Below the pieces are notes generated by a model. The model was given only the letters and a program-made list of their open reading frames with translations. It was not told where the DNA came from and did no database searches. Positions 48,601 to 58,969 of a stretch of DNA of 64,000 nucleotides are shown here, piece after piece (position 1 is the first letter of the stretch; each line of letters starts with the position of its first letter). This DNA is from Scortum barcoo (lineage: Eukaryota; Chordata; Actinopteri; Centrarchiformes; Terapontidae): contig CM041538.1 in NCBI GenBank assembly GCA_023238725.1, positions 308,182-372,181 on the forward strand. Direction: 5' to 3'. The position numbers and the translations under genes are program-made.

Positions 48601-51600
48601 CACACGTTTACAATTCTCTTCTGCTCTCTTTACAACACACACACACAGACACACACACACAGGTGAGCACACTCCAACCAGCGGACAGAGTACACATATA
48701 GCCCCCACCTCGAACCTGTAAACCTAGGGGAAATGCTGGTAGTACATAGTATACAGTAGTATATGCCCTGAGATCAGTGATCCGATCAGCTGATAATGCG
48801 TTAGTCCAAAAAATCCTAAAAAAAACCCCCCTGAAAAATCCTGATTGGAGCACTCTTATTCTTTCACTTTATTTCAAAGTGTTATTCAAACTTACTTCAC
48901 CTAGGCCGAATAAATCGATCCAACTGCTTTCTACAAACCAAATTAGTTGGATGAGAATAGACCAATAATGGCCCTTTTCCACTAGTACCTATTCGGCTCG
49001 ACTCGACTAAACATGCGTGTTTCCATTACGTCAGTTAGTACCTGGTACCAGAATTTTTAGTACTTTTGTAGTACCTACTCGGCTGAGGTTCCAAGCGAGC
49101 TGAGTCAAGCCCGAAAATGTGACGTCAGCAGACGGCAGGCCACTGATTGGGCAGGGCCTGACGTCGTCACTAGATGCGTCGGGAGAGCGACTCGGTTCAT
49201 AGTAAGAGTCAACCGCGCCATTTTTAAAACGCAATAACAACAACAAACACGATCAGAGATGGCTGTACAGAAATCAACCCTGCGGAGCAGCGACGAGGTG
49301 CAGACATTTCTTCGTCTGCTGGCCTCCGTAGTTGTTTCGTGTTTGTGTCGCATAACAAATGACGTCCGCTGGAGTTTCGACCCCACCCACGCTGAGGTGG
49401 TACTCTATTGTAATGGAAAATGACCGAAACGGAGTTGAGTCGAGGCGAAAGCCGAGTAGGTACTAGTGGAAAAGGGCCATAAGTGCATGGTAGTCTGAAT
49501 AAATTAAACCTCATTTGAAGAAGAGCATGCAGGTCTCTCATTTGTGTTTGCCACTCAGAGGAAGTTGCATGACTACATGAGCTTGACTAACACTGCCAGA
49601 CTTTTCTGGGTAAAATTTGCGGTCTTGAAGACATATGATGTAGACCGTACAATGTATGTAGAAAGGACAATTTTGACAGAAACTATTTGAGTCATATGGC
49701 ATACTAAACTGAGGAAATTACATACAGAACCAAGCACTCCACTCCTCCCTTTTTTTGTAATTAGTGTTACTGACTTACTGTCACTCAAAAAATATTTTAA
49801 AATAAAAGCCTACCTTTTAGCTGTTTGAAGGCAGTATGACATGACTGCTGGCTTTGAGTAGTAAAAACAAGATGGACCTTGGAAAATGCCTGTTACTGTC
49901 TGCTGTTGAGGTAAATAAGGACCACTTTCTGATAATATAACATACATGAAGCTAGCAGAAAAGCTGACATGCAAAATAGCCGATCCTACGTGTAAGCTGG
50001 GCCAGACTGTCAGGTAGATGGTTGAGCTTGTTGTGACACAGGTTCATCTTCTGCAGGCAGGTGAGACAGCCCAGAGAGGAGGGCAGTTCCTTCAGATGGT
50101 TGTTGGACACATCCTTGAAACAATAACAACAGACAGGATACAATGTCATCTAATCACACAACACAGTAGAAAGAGCCCTGTGGGAGTATGTGTTAATTAC
50201 CAGTTCAGTCAGGTTCTCCAGTTGTCCCAGTTCTTCTGGCAAACTCTCCAGCAGGTTCTGCTGGAGTGTGAGGCAACGAAGATTCTTGAGAGTACACATC
50301 TCCACTGGCAGTGATCTCAGCTGGTTATGACTGGCAACACAGGGGAACAACCACACTTTTAGTTTACTTTAAAATCATAGATATACCTTTCAGTCATTTT
50401 CCCCATATTAATTATTTCCATCGATCATTGATTTGTGTTGAGATTTGTGGATCTGAAATCCTGGGTTATTTTTCTAAATCAGTTAAGTCAAAGTGGGTGT
50501 TGACGCCCGGTGGTGCCATAACAAGTGGCCAGGGATGCAGCAAGAGTTATTTTTCATTCTTTTTAATAATGTTTCAATACATATAAAGGCTTTGGGCAAT
50601 GTTATATATTCGTAGAAATATTCTTAACACGTCATGATGACACGACTGCACAATCAACTAAAATAATGCAGGGTGCAGTATGTACATGTGTATCCAAGCT
50701 TGACAAGCTAGAATATAGACAACTTCGAAGATATGCTGAGAAGCCTAACTGCCTCTGGAAAAAAAAAACTGCTACAGAACCTGTCAGTGGCAGCCTTGTT
50801 GCTCTGGTACCTTGGACAAGGAGAGTGAGTACTCCATGGCAAGGGTGGAAAGAGTCAGCAAAAATGGCAATCTTCTCTGCTGCCCTCACGATCCACTATG
50901 TTTCAACTGCTGTTTGTTGTCTGGTCATCAAGTATGCAGTTGTTTCAGTATACTCTTATCTTTTGTGCAATTGTGTTCAAATTCATTAAAAGTCTTTCTG
51001 CTATTTTTGCTGCAGCTCTGAAGTTTTTCCTATGATTCTTGTAAATATCTTTTATTAGTTTCTATGAAGCAACATTAACACTAGGATAAGTTTTTAAATC
51101 TAAACTGTATTCTATTGCAAAAACATCACCATCACATCATGCCATGACATTGAAGTTTGGATGCATTAAATACTATGCACACGGTGTGTATGTATGTGTC
51201 TACCTGAGTCGCAGTTGCTGGAGCTCCTGCAATTCACCCAAAGCACTGGGTAAACTGTTCAGCAGGTTGTCATGCAGCTGCCAGAACAAAATGAACATTT
51301 TAGTTTAGACCTTATCGCTTTGATAAATGCTACTGATGTCTCAGTGTAACACCATTTCCATCAATATCCACAAGCACTTCAAGGCATCCAAAATAGATGC
51401 TACACAATTACTGATGACCTAGAGACTCAGTACATAGCTGGTTCCTCAGCTACAAAGTTAATGATTTAGGCAAGAACCACATTACAAGCTCTACGTCAAT
51501 TTGTCCCAGATTATTTTGAATGCAACAAAAATGAATGAAAATTTATTTTACTTTGTAGACCATTTCAGATTTTTCTATTTTACAATTAAGTTCTCATTTA

Positions 51601-53225
51601 GGTAGTTAATTCTTTTATTCTTAGTTTGTTTCCTGAAAGCTACATTAAGACGGCAACTTGAAAGAGTAACAAGCAACAGGGTGCATTTACTTTTGATATA
51701 TTCATAACACAGGTAGATCTTGGTGGATGAGTTACTGAGTCAGGCTTCTTACTGACTGAGTTTATGTTACTTACATCCAGTGTAGTGAGTCCACGTAGTA
51801 GTCTGATGTCATCAGACAGTTGTGTAAGCTGATTAGAGGAGAGCAGCAGTTTGACGAGGTCAGTCTGTTCCCACCAGCGATCTGACTCTCCAAAGGACAC
51901 ATTGTGTTTGGCTTCCTCTGGTGTGTCAGTGTTTAGACGATATACATTCTGAGGGACTGAGATACACACAATTAAAGGAAAATGGTTAAAGGAAAACAAT
52001 TGTGATTTTTCATGAAGTTGTGGTTAATTATTCTAAGCATATTAAATTGTGTAATCACAGGACATAGCTAAATAACTATGTTTTAAAATTGACCGGTGAA
52101 AATCAAATACTTCAACAATTCTTGTATTGAGATTGACAGACGGATCCGTGCAGCATCAGCAGTAATGTGGGTGTTAAACTGCATCTAAATCCTCACCGAT
52201 GGTTATAATCTTTGGGTAGTGACTGAAAGAATGAGGCTGTGGATACAAGCTTCTAAAATGAGTTTCTTCTTTAGGGTGGCCAGGCTCAGCCTGAGAGACA
52301 GGGTGAGAAGCTCGGAAATCAGGAGGAAGCTCAGAGTACAGCCACTGCTTCACTTTGAAAGGAGCCAGTTGAGGTGGTTCGGGGCATCTGATCAGGATGC
52401 CTCCTGGGTGCCTTCCTTTGAAGGACTTCCAGAAGGTCCGTAGATGCCGTGGGAGATCATCGACTCAACCATATGACAGTATATCTGTCATAGGTTATAC
52501 ATTTTGTCATTCAATTAAAAAAATTCTGAGTTAATCAAAGAATATAACAAAGTTTGAAGGAGCTATGATCACAGTATTTGGATGGAAATGTTGATTAAAA
52601 CATTTGCCACGTCCACTCAGTCTTGAGAAATGGGCAGAACAGCAACATGAGCTGTTTTTGCTCTGGATTTTTAGTAGTTAGGAGGGTTTACTTTGACTCA
52701 GACTTTTAAGATGCTTAACTTTGATGTCAGATATGCATTTTCACAAGCAAGCCAAGTTTCCAGAGGCCAAAGTGACCAGGCACACTGGATTCGGGGGAAT
52801 ATCCATCCAATGAATTCTTAGACTTAGCCTACAGTTTACCTTTGATATCATATGATCTTTAATCATGTACAGTATGATCGGGCGTTGTAAAGTAGCTGAA
52901 AGTGCATATTTATTATTAAAACACATAAAAGCACTTAAGATATACTTTAAGGTACAATTTCTTTTTCTGTTTCAGGTGTTACATTCACATCTATATGCCC
53001 TATTTTAATGTATATCAAAGGCACAATTACATTTTCAGTGCGACTGTAAACATGTAAGTTAGCTTATAAACGAAAATTACCTTCCGTCAGCCCTCGACCG
53101 GACAGGTTGAGTTGGCCGCTTTTTCTGGCTGCCTTCAGCAGACCGTTAGGGATGATCGGTTCTGTGTTTTCCGTCCTGAAACCCACCAGAGAGTCCACTT
53201 TATCCGCTCTTTTGAATCGAGACAT
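39661..53225 (-). CDS. lrrc40: Leucine-rich repeat-containing protein 40, 15 exons, 594 aa
   Basis: LRR protein of unclear molecular role (human length about 602 aa). Exons in transcript order: 53081-53225, 51775-51956, 51204-51277, 50201-50330, 49990-50113, 47437-47576, 46259-46431, 44355-44445, 43752-43797, 42814-42904, 42326-42433, 42052-42162, 41335-41412, 40067-40252, 39661-39766; total 1785 nt in frame. The N-terminus MSRFKRADKV...GLLKAARKSGQLNLSGRGL and the C-terminus GTDAVLEYLRSRIPT are family signatures. Between them run LxxLxLxxN-type repeats such as LKNLRCLTLQQNLLESLPEEL, in two blocks split by a linker (about EQRADEGAMTLPSQASVN). The start of exon 10 is uncertain: the stronger acceptor 13 nt upstream breaks the frame, so the AG before 42904 was chosen. 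Exon 8 uses the acceptor giving ILTASVSLLPHL. Transposons and a decayed partial exon-6 duplicate lie in its introns. Confidence 0.93.
42928..42952. repeat. (AC)n microsatellite upstream of lrrc40 exon 10
   Basis: About 12 AC units (TG on the transcribed strand) ending close to the exon 10 acceptor region, the exon with the ambiguous 3' splice site. Confidence 0.85.
44688..46143 (-). mobile_element. Degenerate long-TIR Tc1-like transposon in lrrc40 intron 7
   Basis: The ends CAGTTGCACTAAAAATTATT and its reverse complement at 46143 border about 1456 bp, with TA on the left flank; the right flank reads CA. The inverted ends can be followed for about 120 bp and, with gaps, about 200 bp. The minus strand between them contains decayed transposase text, for example WPSQLPDLN before many stops. 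It lies between lrrc40 exons 7 and 8. An internal perfect 16-bp palindrome is described separately. Confidence 0.85.
46450..46615 (-). repeat. Decayed partial duplicate of lrrc40 exon 6 and its upstream intron
   Basis: AGGTTATTACTGCAATCTAGCATCTTAACAGC, then ATCAAATCAAGTCAGAAC and TTTTTTTCATAGAATGAAATACTG, parallel 47540-47705 (GGTTGTTACTGCAGTCCAGC, then CAAATCAAGTCAAAACTC). The minus strand still spells LDCSNN and keeps an AG at the old acceptor position. Confidence 0.75.
47985..48480 (-). repeat. Teleost interspersed repeat, copy 3 (about 0.5 kb) in lrrc40 intron 5
   Basis: Reverse complement of copy 2, including CTCGAACCAGGTCAGGAAAA and the block around CCACTCGACCTTCTCTCCAC. Ends near AGATTTCTTTATTTAAAGCCC. 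Open frames in this block are not genes, since the same text recurs in the other copies without selection for the frame. Confidence 0.75.
48632..48662. repeat. (AC)n microsatellite
   Basis: Interrupted CA repeat in lrrc40 intron 5. Confidence 0.8.
48969..49479. mobile_element. PIF/Harbinger-type MITE, 511 bp, TAA target duplication
   Basis: TGGCCCTTTTCCACTAGTAC at the left and its reverse complement at the right form terminal inverted repeats flanked on both sides by TAA (48966-48968 and 49480-49482), the 3-bp TWA duplication of PIF/Harbinger elements. The centre is GC-richer than its surroundings and contains a short plus-strand frame from 49261 (MAVQKSTLRSSDEVQTFLRL) that resembles the start of the Myb/SANT-like second protein of such elements. 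It has no transposase. It lies in lrrc40 intron 5. Confidence 0.8.
50655..50960 (-). mobile_element. LINE 3'-tail fragment in lrrc40 intron 3
   Basis: AACTGCCTCTGGAAAAAAAA followed by CTGCTACAGAACCTGTCAGTGG, GTTGCTCTGGTACC and CCATGGCAAGGGTGGAAAGAGT is a common fish retroposon 3' region. Open frames across it have no protein match I recognise and were not called. Confidence 0.5.
52195..52450 (+). mobile_element. LINE ORF2 C-terminal fragment in lrrc40 intron 1
   Basis: The frame 52195-52443 reads WVVTERMRLWIQASKMSFF, RVARLSLRDRVRSSEIRRKL and FERSQLRWFG, the conserved C-terminal end of a common fish LINE reverse transcriptase protein. It is antisense to lrrc40 and is cut off after about 80 residues. 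Confidence 0.75.
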
Positions 53226-53330
53226 TGCAATTAGTTGTATTGAAATGAACTACTGTTACTGTTACGTTCACACCCAAACTACTTCCGCCTGCCAACAGCA
53301 ACAAACATTTCTTCCGTTTATAATCCTTCA
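53226..53330 (-). promoter_or_regulatory. lrrc40: lrrc40 5' region with two ETS-like sites
   Basis: On the minus strand, GGCGGAAGT (about 53282-53290) and AACGGAAG (about 53311-53318) lie 55-95 nt upstream of the ATG. No TATA box is seen at a suitable distance. This looks like a housekeeping-type promoter. A LINE remnant begins only about 280 nt upstream of the ATG, so the promoter may be compact or may partly overlap repeat sequence. Confidence 0.45.
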
Positions 53331-53499
53331 AAATAAAAGCTTCGTCAAAGTCACTCCCCTCAATCCAAAAAAGATTTTAACCTCAGTTGACATCAGTTAC
53401 ATTGGTCTTTGTTTGCTCTCGATATATGCTCTCGGCCTATCTCCAAGTAACCCTTTATATCCAAGGCTAAAGAGTGGTTGCTTAGCAGCTTACGGCTGT

Positions 53500-54230
53500 T
53501 TTAGATCACTACAAGATTTTTCAGTCTGGTTTCTGTCGGGTGCATTCAACAGAAACGAGAGTCTCAAATGATTTGTTAATGCATTGTGATGCAGAAGAAC
53601 GTTCTGTCTTGGTACTATTAGATCTCAGTGCTGCTTTCGATACTGCAGACCACTGTTCAGAGCTATGCATTATGACCTGAATCCTTGTTTTGTGGTGTTC
53701 CCCAAGGTCAGGTTTTTGGCCTGATGCTGTTTTAAAGCTGTCTGCTCAACTGCCTCAACTCCATAAAAGTCTTGATTCAGTTTTCTACTTCTTAATACTG
53801 AAAAAAACTGAACTATCACTGCCCTGATGTGGTGACCAGGTCCTCCAAAAGAACTCATGTAACACCAATCCTATTTTCCATTTCAAGATTCTACTGGTCA
53901 CGTTTATAGCCTTGCACCAGTAGGAATATGAGGTCAACTTATCAGGTTTGTTGGCTGTACCTTGCCCCAGGCACAAGACTAAAGGAGACTGTATAACTTG
54001 AGGTTATAGCTGATAAACTCTGTAACTCTCTCCCAGTGGTCTTAAGACACGTTTAAAACCTTTTATTTAGTTTGTTTTTATTTTAGTTTTGTTTTTGCCA
54101 TATGTTTTTAGGTAGAAATCTATTTTGAATTGGATTGTCTTTTAGCCTTTTTATTGTCAAGCACCTTGACAGTGAAACAATAAGAACATCTGTTCTTGAA
54201 AAGTGCTTTATAAAGTTATTTCAGCACCAT
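53500..54230 (+). mobile_element. LINE fragment just upstream of lrrc40
   Basis: FQSGFLSGAFNRNESLK (frame ending 53571) then, frameshifted, SVLVLLDLSAAFDTADH (about 53608-53655) are the reverse transcriptase motifs preceding the active site in L2/CR1-type LINEs. Later blocks are compressed by deletion, and the 3' end (CTTGAAAAGTGCTTTATAAAG near 54200) is the usual tail. It runs divergently from lrrc40. Confidence 0.75.
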
Positions 54231-54489
54231 GGACCTGACATCAGGTTTTTGGAACATTAGGGAAAGCTTATTTTTAAAATGTAAATCTTTGTTTGAAAGG
54301 AGGTAGGTAGTCAAATAATAAAATACAAAGTTGGTGCAAATTAAAATCCAATCTGCTTTCTTCTTCAAATTGAGATGCTTTAAAGTATAACAAAACTGCT
54401 TCTAGCTACAGCATAGAATAAAAACACTTTGAAAAAGAACATGAAGTATGAGTATTAACGTAAAATCTCTGAGAGCAAAATAAATGACA

Positions 54490-54605
54490 CGGTACCATAG
54501 ATTGTATATAAAGATGGACGATGGGTCTCATCTTCCTTGCAAAATGAAGCCAGAATACCTCTGATATGGGCACTGCCACCTTGAGCTGAGAGAGTCTGAG
54601 CAGTG
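54490..54605 (+). repeat. Short fish interspersed repeat
   Basis: ACCATAGATTGTATATAAAGATGGACGA and the following GCAAAATGAAGCCAGAATACC occur widely in teleost genomes as a short repeat. Boundaries are unclear. The region 54230-54490 shows nothing else. Confidence 0.4.
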
Positions 54606-54912
54606 GTGATCAGAGAAATAGCCACAGTATCAATAATTAATGACTGCTGCTAAAGTTAATGTTAAGTCTCCTCTCAATATTTTTACTCTTACTCTTACTT
54701 TATTTACTTACAATTCCTGAGAAAAAGTAGGTTGCGGGTTACTCCGTGACTACTTCACTGTGCTGGCAGCTCTCAATCATGGCATTTCACTCACTTTTTA
54801 TGACATCAAATGACTAATTAAAACCAAACTAATCAGAAAAATGAACACTTGAACAAACAAGCATGACAGCAATTACGTAAAAAAAAAAAAACTGTGGGAA
54901 AAATGTATTTAA

Positions 54913-55153
54913 CCCGTAAGAACCCACAGTGACACAGGTCTCACAAGTCACTTAAACGACCTGTAAAGTTCCTTATATAGCTTTATCATTGATTTTAACC
55001 TGTGAAGTCCCTAAGTGACCCCTACTGAGCATCCTGGTGGGTTATGACATGTGACAGGTCATGTGATTTTGTGTTCCCACAACAACTATTTAGTCTGTCA
55101 TATGTCCCCCATAATTTTCCTTGAAGGAGGAAAGGGGTCTGGGTTCTTATGGG
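54913..55153. mobile_element. piggyBac-type MITE, 241 bp, TTAA target site
   Basis: CCCGTAAGAACCCA at the left and TGGGTTCTTATGGG at the right are inverted repeats with one mismatch, flanked exactly by TTAA at 54909-54912 and 55154-55157. Ends beginning CCC inside TTAA are diagnostic of piggyBac. No coding potential remains; it is a short non-autonomous element. Confidence 0.75.
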
Positions 55154-55639
55154 TTAATGTGTACTTATACATGTGTGATTTTTTAGTTTGCCCTATGTCC
55201 TATCTGCTTACATGGAGGGGCGGGGTTTACGACCTATACTTCAGCCAGCCACCAGGGGGCAATCAAGATGTTTTAGCTTGCTTACCAGAAGCTCACTCTT
55301 AGTGAGCAAAACATCCCCTTCAACAGCTCTGACAATGAGGCAAAACTTTTCCAGCTGTTAAAAGACCCACAACAAAACACCACTCTCCAGCTCTGAGATT
55401 TCCAAGCACTTCCAGGCTCCCAGCATTGCGCCTGTGGCATCATGATGACTTCGCAATGCATCCCACAAAAGAAGCCCACCATCCTACATCAGCCCTCTTG
55501 CAGGGCCAGGTCATAACAAGTCCTGTTCAAGCTATCCTTCCTATCCCATCTTCTTTGGCCACATCAGCTCTTCAAACCTCAACCACCATCACAGCTACAC
55601 AGACTGCAACTGCCCCTGAGTCTTCCTAGACATGCCATA

Positions 55640-55920
55640 GCTTGCAGTCAGCCATCTCTGAATCCGACATAGTCAACAAAATCCTGGACAAGGAAGTCAA
55701 AGAAACATTCATGATTGCTCCATTTTCCAGTCGACCTCTCTCCACATTCAGAATCAGTCTGTTCAGCATAGCTACAAGAAAATAGAGCATCAACAGTCTA
55801 ATTCCCCATACAATACTCCTTGCTCTTGCTGTAAGGCCACCTCAACAATGCCATCCACATCATCCCCCAAGGTCGATCCTTCTTATCACAACCATGTCAA
55901 AAAGCCCCCAATCAATAGAA
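55640..55920 (+). mobile_element. DIRS/Ngaro-like retroelement fragment
   Basis: VNKILDKEVKETFMIAPF, SRPLSTFRISLFSIATRK and, after a stop, SINSLIP resemble the start of the reverse transcriptase domain of tyrosine-recombinase retrotransposons (VN..L..E...G.M.GPF..PP......SP.G...KK, then SINS.IP). The upstream stretch 55280-55640 is likely part of the same element. The similarity is remembered, not searched. Confidence 0.45.
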
Positions 55921-58900
55921 TTTCAGGTATAGCACTGACCAATGAAATGAAACAAAATGGACAGCGCTATGTTCATTTTTTTCTTATATTTTAGTTTTTA
56001 AGAATGAAAAAGTACCAATAGCAAAAGTAACCAGCTAACACATGAAGACAGTAGTAATCAAAAGTAAATGTAATGAGCTACTACATTTTGCAACAGACTG
56101 TGAGAAGTATTACTTATGCTGAAGAATTAGGCTGATGGTGATGTGGGAAAAGGGGTTCAAGAAGTGTGGGAAACACCAGCATATATTAGTACCATCTTAG
56201 TGGTTGTGTTGCATGCATGTGTGTAGTGGGATTTATTATTACCTGTTCTGTTACTGTTAATGTTGTAGTTTCCATTACCTTTGTATTGTATGTCTCTATT
56301 GTGCTACTGAGGGGACCTTCCTTAAAGAGTGTCAGGAAGTTGTGTCTGACAAGAGGCCGTCTCCTAGCAGTGATTGACACTTAACACAAAAAAGGGTAGA
56401 GCACATGTCATGGAGAGCTGTGTTTAGGCTAACCTGAGCTAATCCCACTACATCTACATACATCTTAAGCCTCTGGCAGCATCAAGTGGGTATGTATTGA
56501 TTTATGTTATGCACTACCATTAAGTTTTATTTTTTGAGGCACTGTTGTGTTCGATGAAGTTTGTTAAAACACTTAATTCATTTCTGAAAGAGACGGCTTT
56601 GTGAGCTTTCCACCATATTTCATTAAAGAGTGACTGTGCATGCGTAGCAGCAAACAATTCATTTATGAGAAAAAGGTTATATGTTTATTTGTGGTTAAAA
56701 ATTGAATAAATAATTACAATTCATAATAGTAAACATGATATTTTAAAAAAAATGTTTACATGGTAAATTCATACATTTAAAGTGTATGTCTGTACACTTT
56801 AACGCAACATGGAATTAATTATGCTTTTGTATGTTTCAGTTTCACCTTTCTGCTAATGTCAATAAACCTGTGGACATGGAGCTAACGTCTTCAGAGTCTT
56901 GATATTAAGAAGGAGTTTACCTGGCTGTCGAGTTATATACGGCACATATACCGATTTCATTATTTAGACACCTGGTGTTGCAGAGGTTACACCGATTTAG
57001 CATTTTTTTCTTTTAATCAATAAATATTGTCATAGCTGCAGAAGTTTGTTTTAAATTACACATCCACTGTAATTTAGCATAAGGACCACTGTTTATTTCA
57101 AGCTATGTATTCTCACCTGGTTTAAATACTGAGCTGTATAATGGTAAGATTGACAGCTGCTATACTTGTCAGAGCATTGTAAATATTAGAATATGATTTA
57201 AATGAACAGCCACCATACAAACACACCATATATAAACGTGCAAAATATAAAAGATATACAAAAAAAAAAAAAACCTAGCAGAACCATGACATCCTGCCTG
57301 CACGTTTAATGAACCTCTGTTTACCTCAACCTGAATCTGCTTTGCCAGCCTTTCTTCTGTCTTCATTTTGAAGTCCAGTCAGCTGGCTCTTTCTAACAAC
57401 TGACTTGACTGACTGTGGAGGAAGCACTTCTGAATCTGATGAGCCTCAAAGACCTGAGCGGTACTGACAGAATAGCTTGAGTGCAAAATGACACATAATG
57501 ATTATTTTCAATGATAAGAGATAATGTAAAACTTTATTAATCCCACTGAGGGAAATTCAGTTGTTAATTAAAACCGAAACCAACAGTTTATCCAGGCTTA
57601 TGTCTTAGTCTCAGATTTAATTCAAGCTATTTAGCTTGTTGAAATGCAGCTGCAGCAGGCTGCCAGTTGTGGTCCATCACTTGTGCCGGAAGATAATGGA
57701 AGAGCTCAGATGATTTTCAAAACTCCTTGTTTCTACCAATCACTATGACAGAGAGAGACACAGGTCCACAGTTCTGGCAACATTCACAGTGTGCATGCTG
57801 AGATGCACCAACCAGAAAATCCACTACTAAAACGGTTCCACTGTGTACACTGGAACCATGGCAGTAATATGAAAGCAATGTAACCACTCTCCTACAACTG
57901 CCGTCAGTTTTGAAGAATGAATATTGACAAAGGAACAGAGCTCCTTTTGTAATCTAACAATCTAGTGAGGATTTTAATAATAATTATATTAGTATATGTT
58001 TGGAGTTTAATGAGCAGTAATCTGAATATACATATTGGTGCTCTGATCAGAATTTGATCTTCAAAGGAATCAGCCCAAGGGCTGATGCATGATGTCACCA
58101 TCATATAGAGGTGCTTCCCTTGGCTACACATACACAACCCAGACCCTCACAGTCTGAGGGCTCCAGATTTAAAGGGAGGAAATTAGTTTATAATATGATG
58201 ATTAATTGTACATTTGTTTGATATTAATGTGTGAACCACTAAAACACAATATACACTGAAATGCCTTACAGTGAGGCACACATAAGTAGTAGTAGTACTA
58301 GTAGTAGTAGTAGTAAATGTTGAAGTCCAGTCTTGCAGAGTAATGTTCAAATCTAGTTTTAAGACCTCCTTTATTGCAGTTTATTTTGTGCTTGGCACAC
58401 ATACTGAAATACAGTTTCAGGCTCTCTTTATCAAATGCAATACCTTCTAACTTATTGTAACTTGTATTGTAACCAAAGGAAAACCTTGATACCATTACTT
58501 GACTTATAAGTCAAGTCTAAGTCTAAGTCTAAGTCATATAGCCCCTCATACTGAACTATAGAATAATAAAATGCTCCAGAGTTCAAGTTATGAACAAATT
58601 ATCAACTAGTATGTGTGATGGACTGAATTAACACAGATTTTTTGACCATGTCTCATCTGGGATGTTTGATTGTGATATCTGTGAAATTCAGTCTCTTACA
58701 ATTCTGACAGAAAATTACACAAAGCTTGTAAACTCTTGTATTCTTCTCCATGTTTATATGGCATGTAGTATACAGGGACTGACTGAAAACTGCTGATGAG
58801 TAACACAGCAGGTAACACACACCCAGATTGCTGTGATTACCACTCTCAGGACAGTGCACTTTGACCACATTTAGTGTTAGGCGTGGATGTGTGCTTTTCA
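55920..58900. other. Gene-free stretch upstream of the MAP17-family gene
   Basis: AT-rich, with a LINE-type tail (AAAACTTTATTAATCCCACTGAGGG) at about 57530-57555 and an oligo-A run at 57260. No exon recognised. Confidence 0.5.
58285..58316. repeat. (AGT)n microsatellite
   Basis: About ten AGT/TAG units; a hexamer-like AAGTCT repeat follows at about 58507-58535. Confidence 0.85.
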
Positions 58901-58969
58901 ACAGTCCAGCTGAAGGTCAGGTCCTGGTGTACTGTGTTAGGTTGGTTAGGTTAGTTTGTTATTTTCAAG

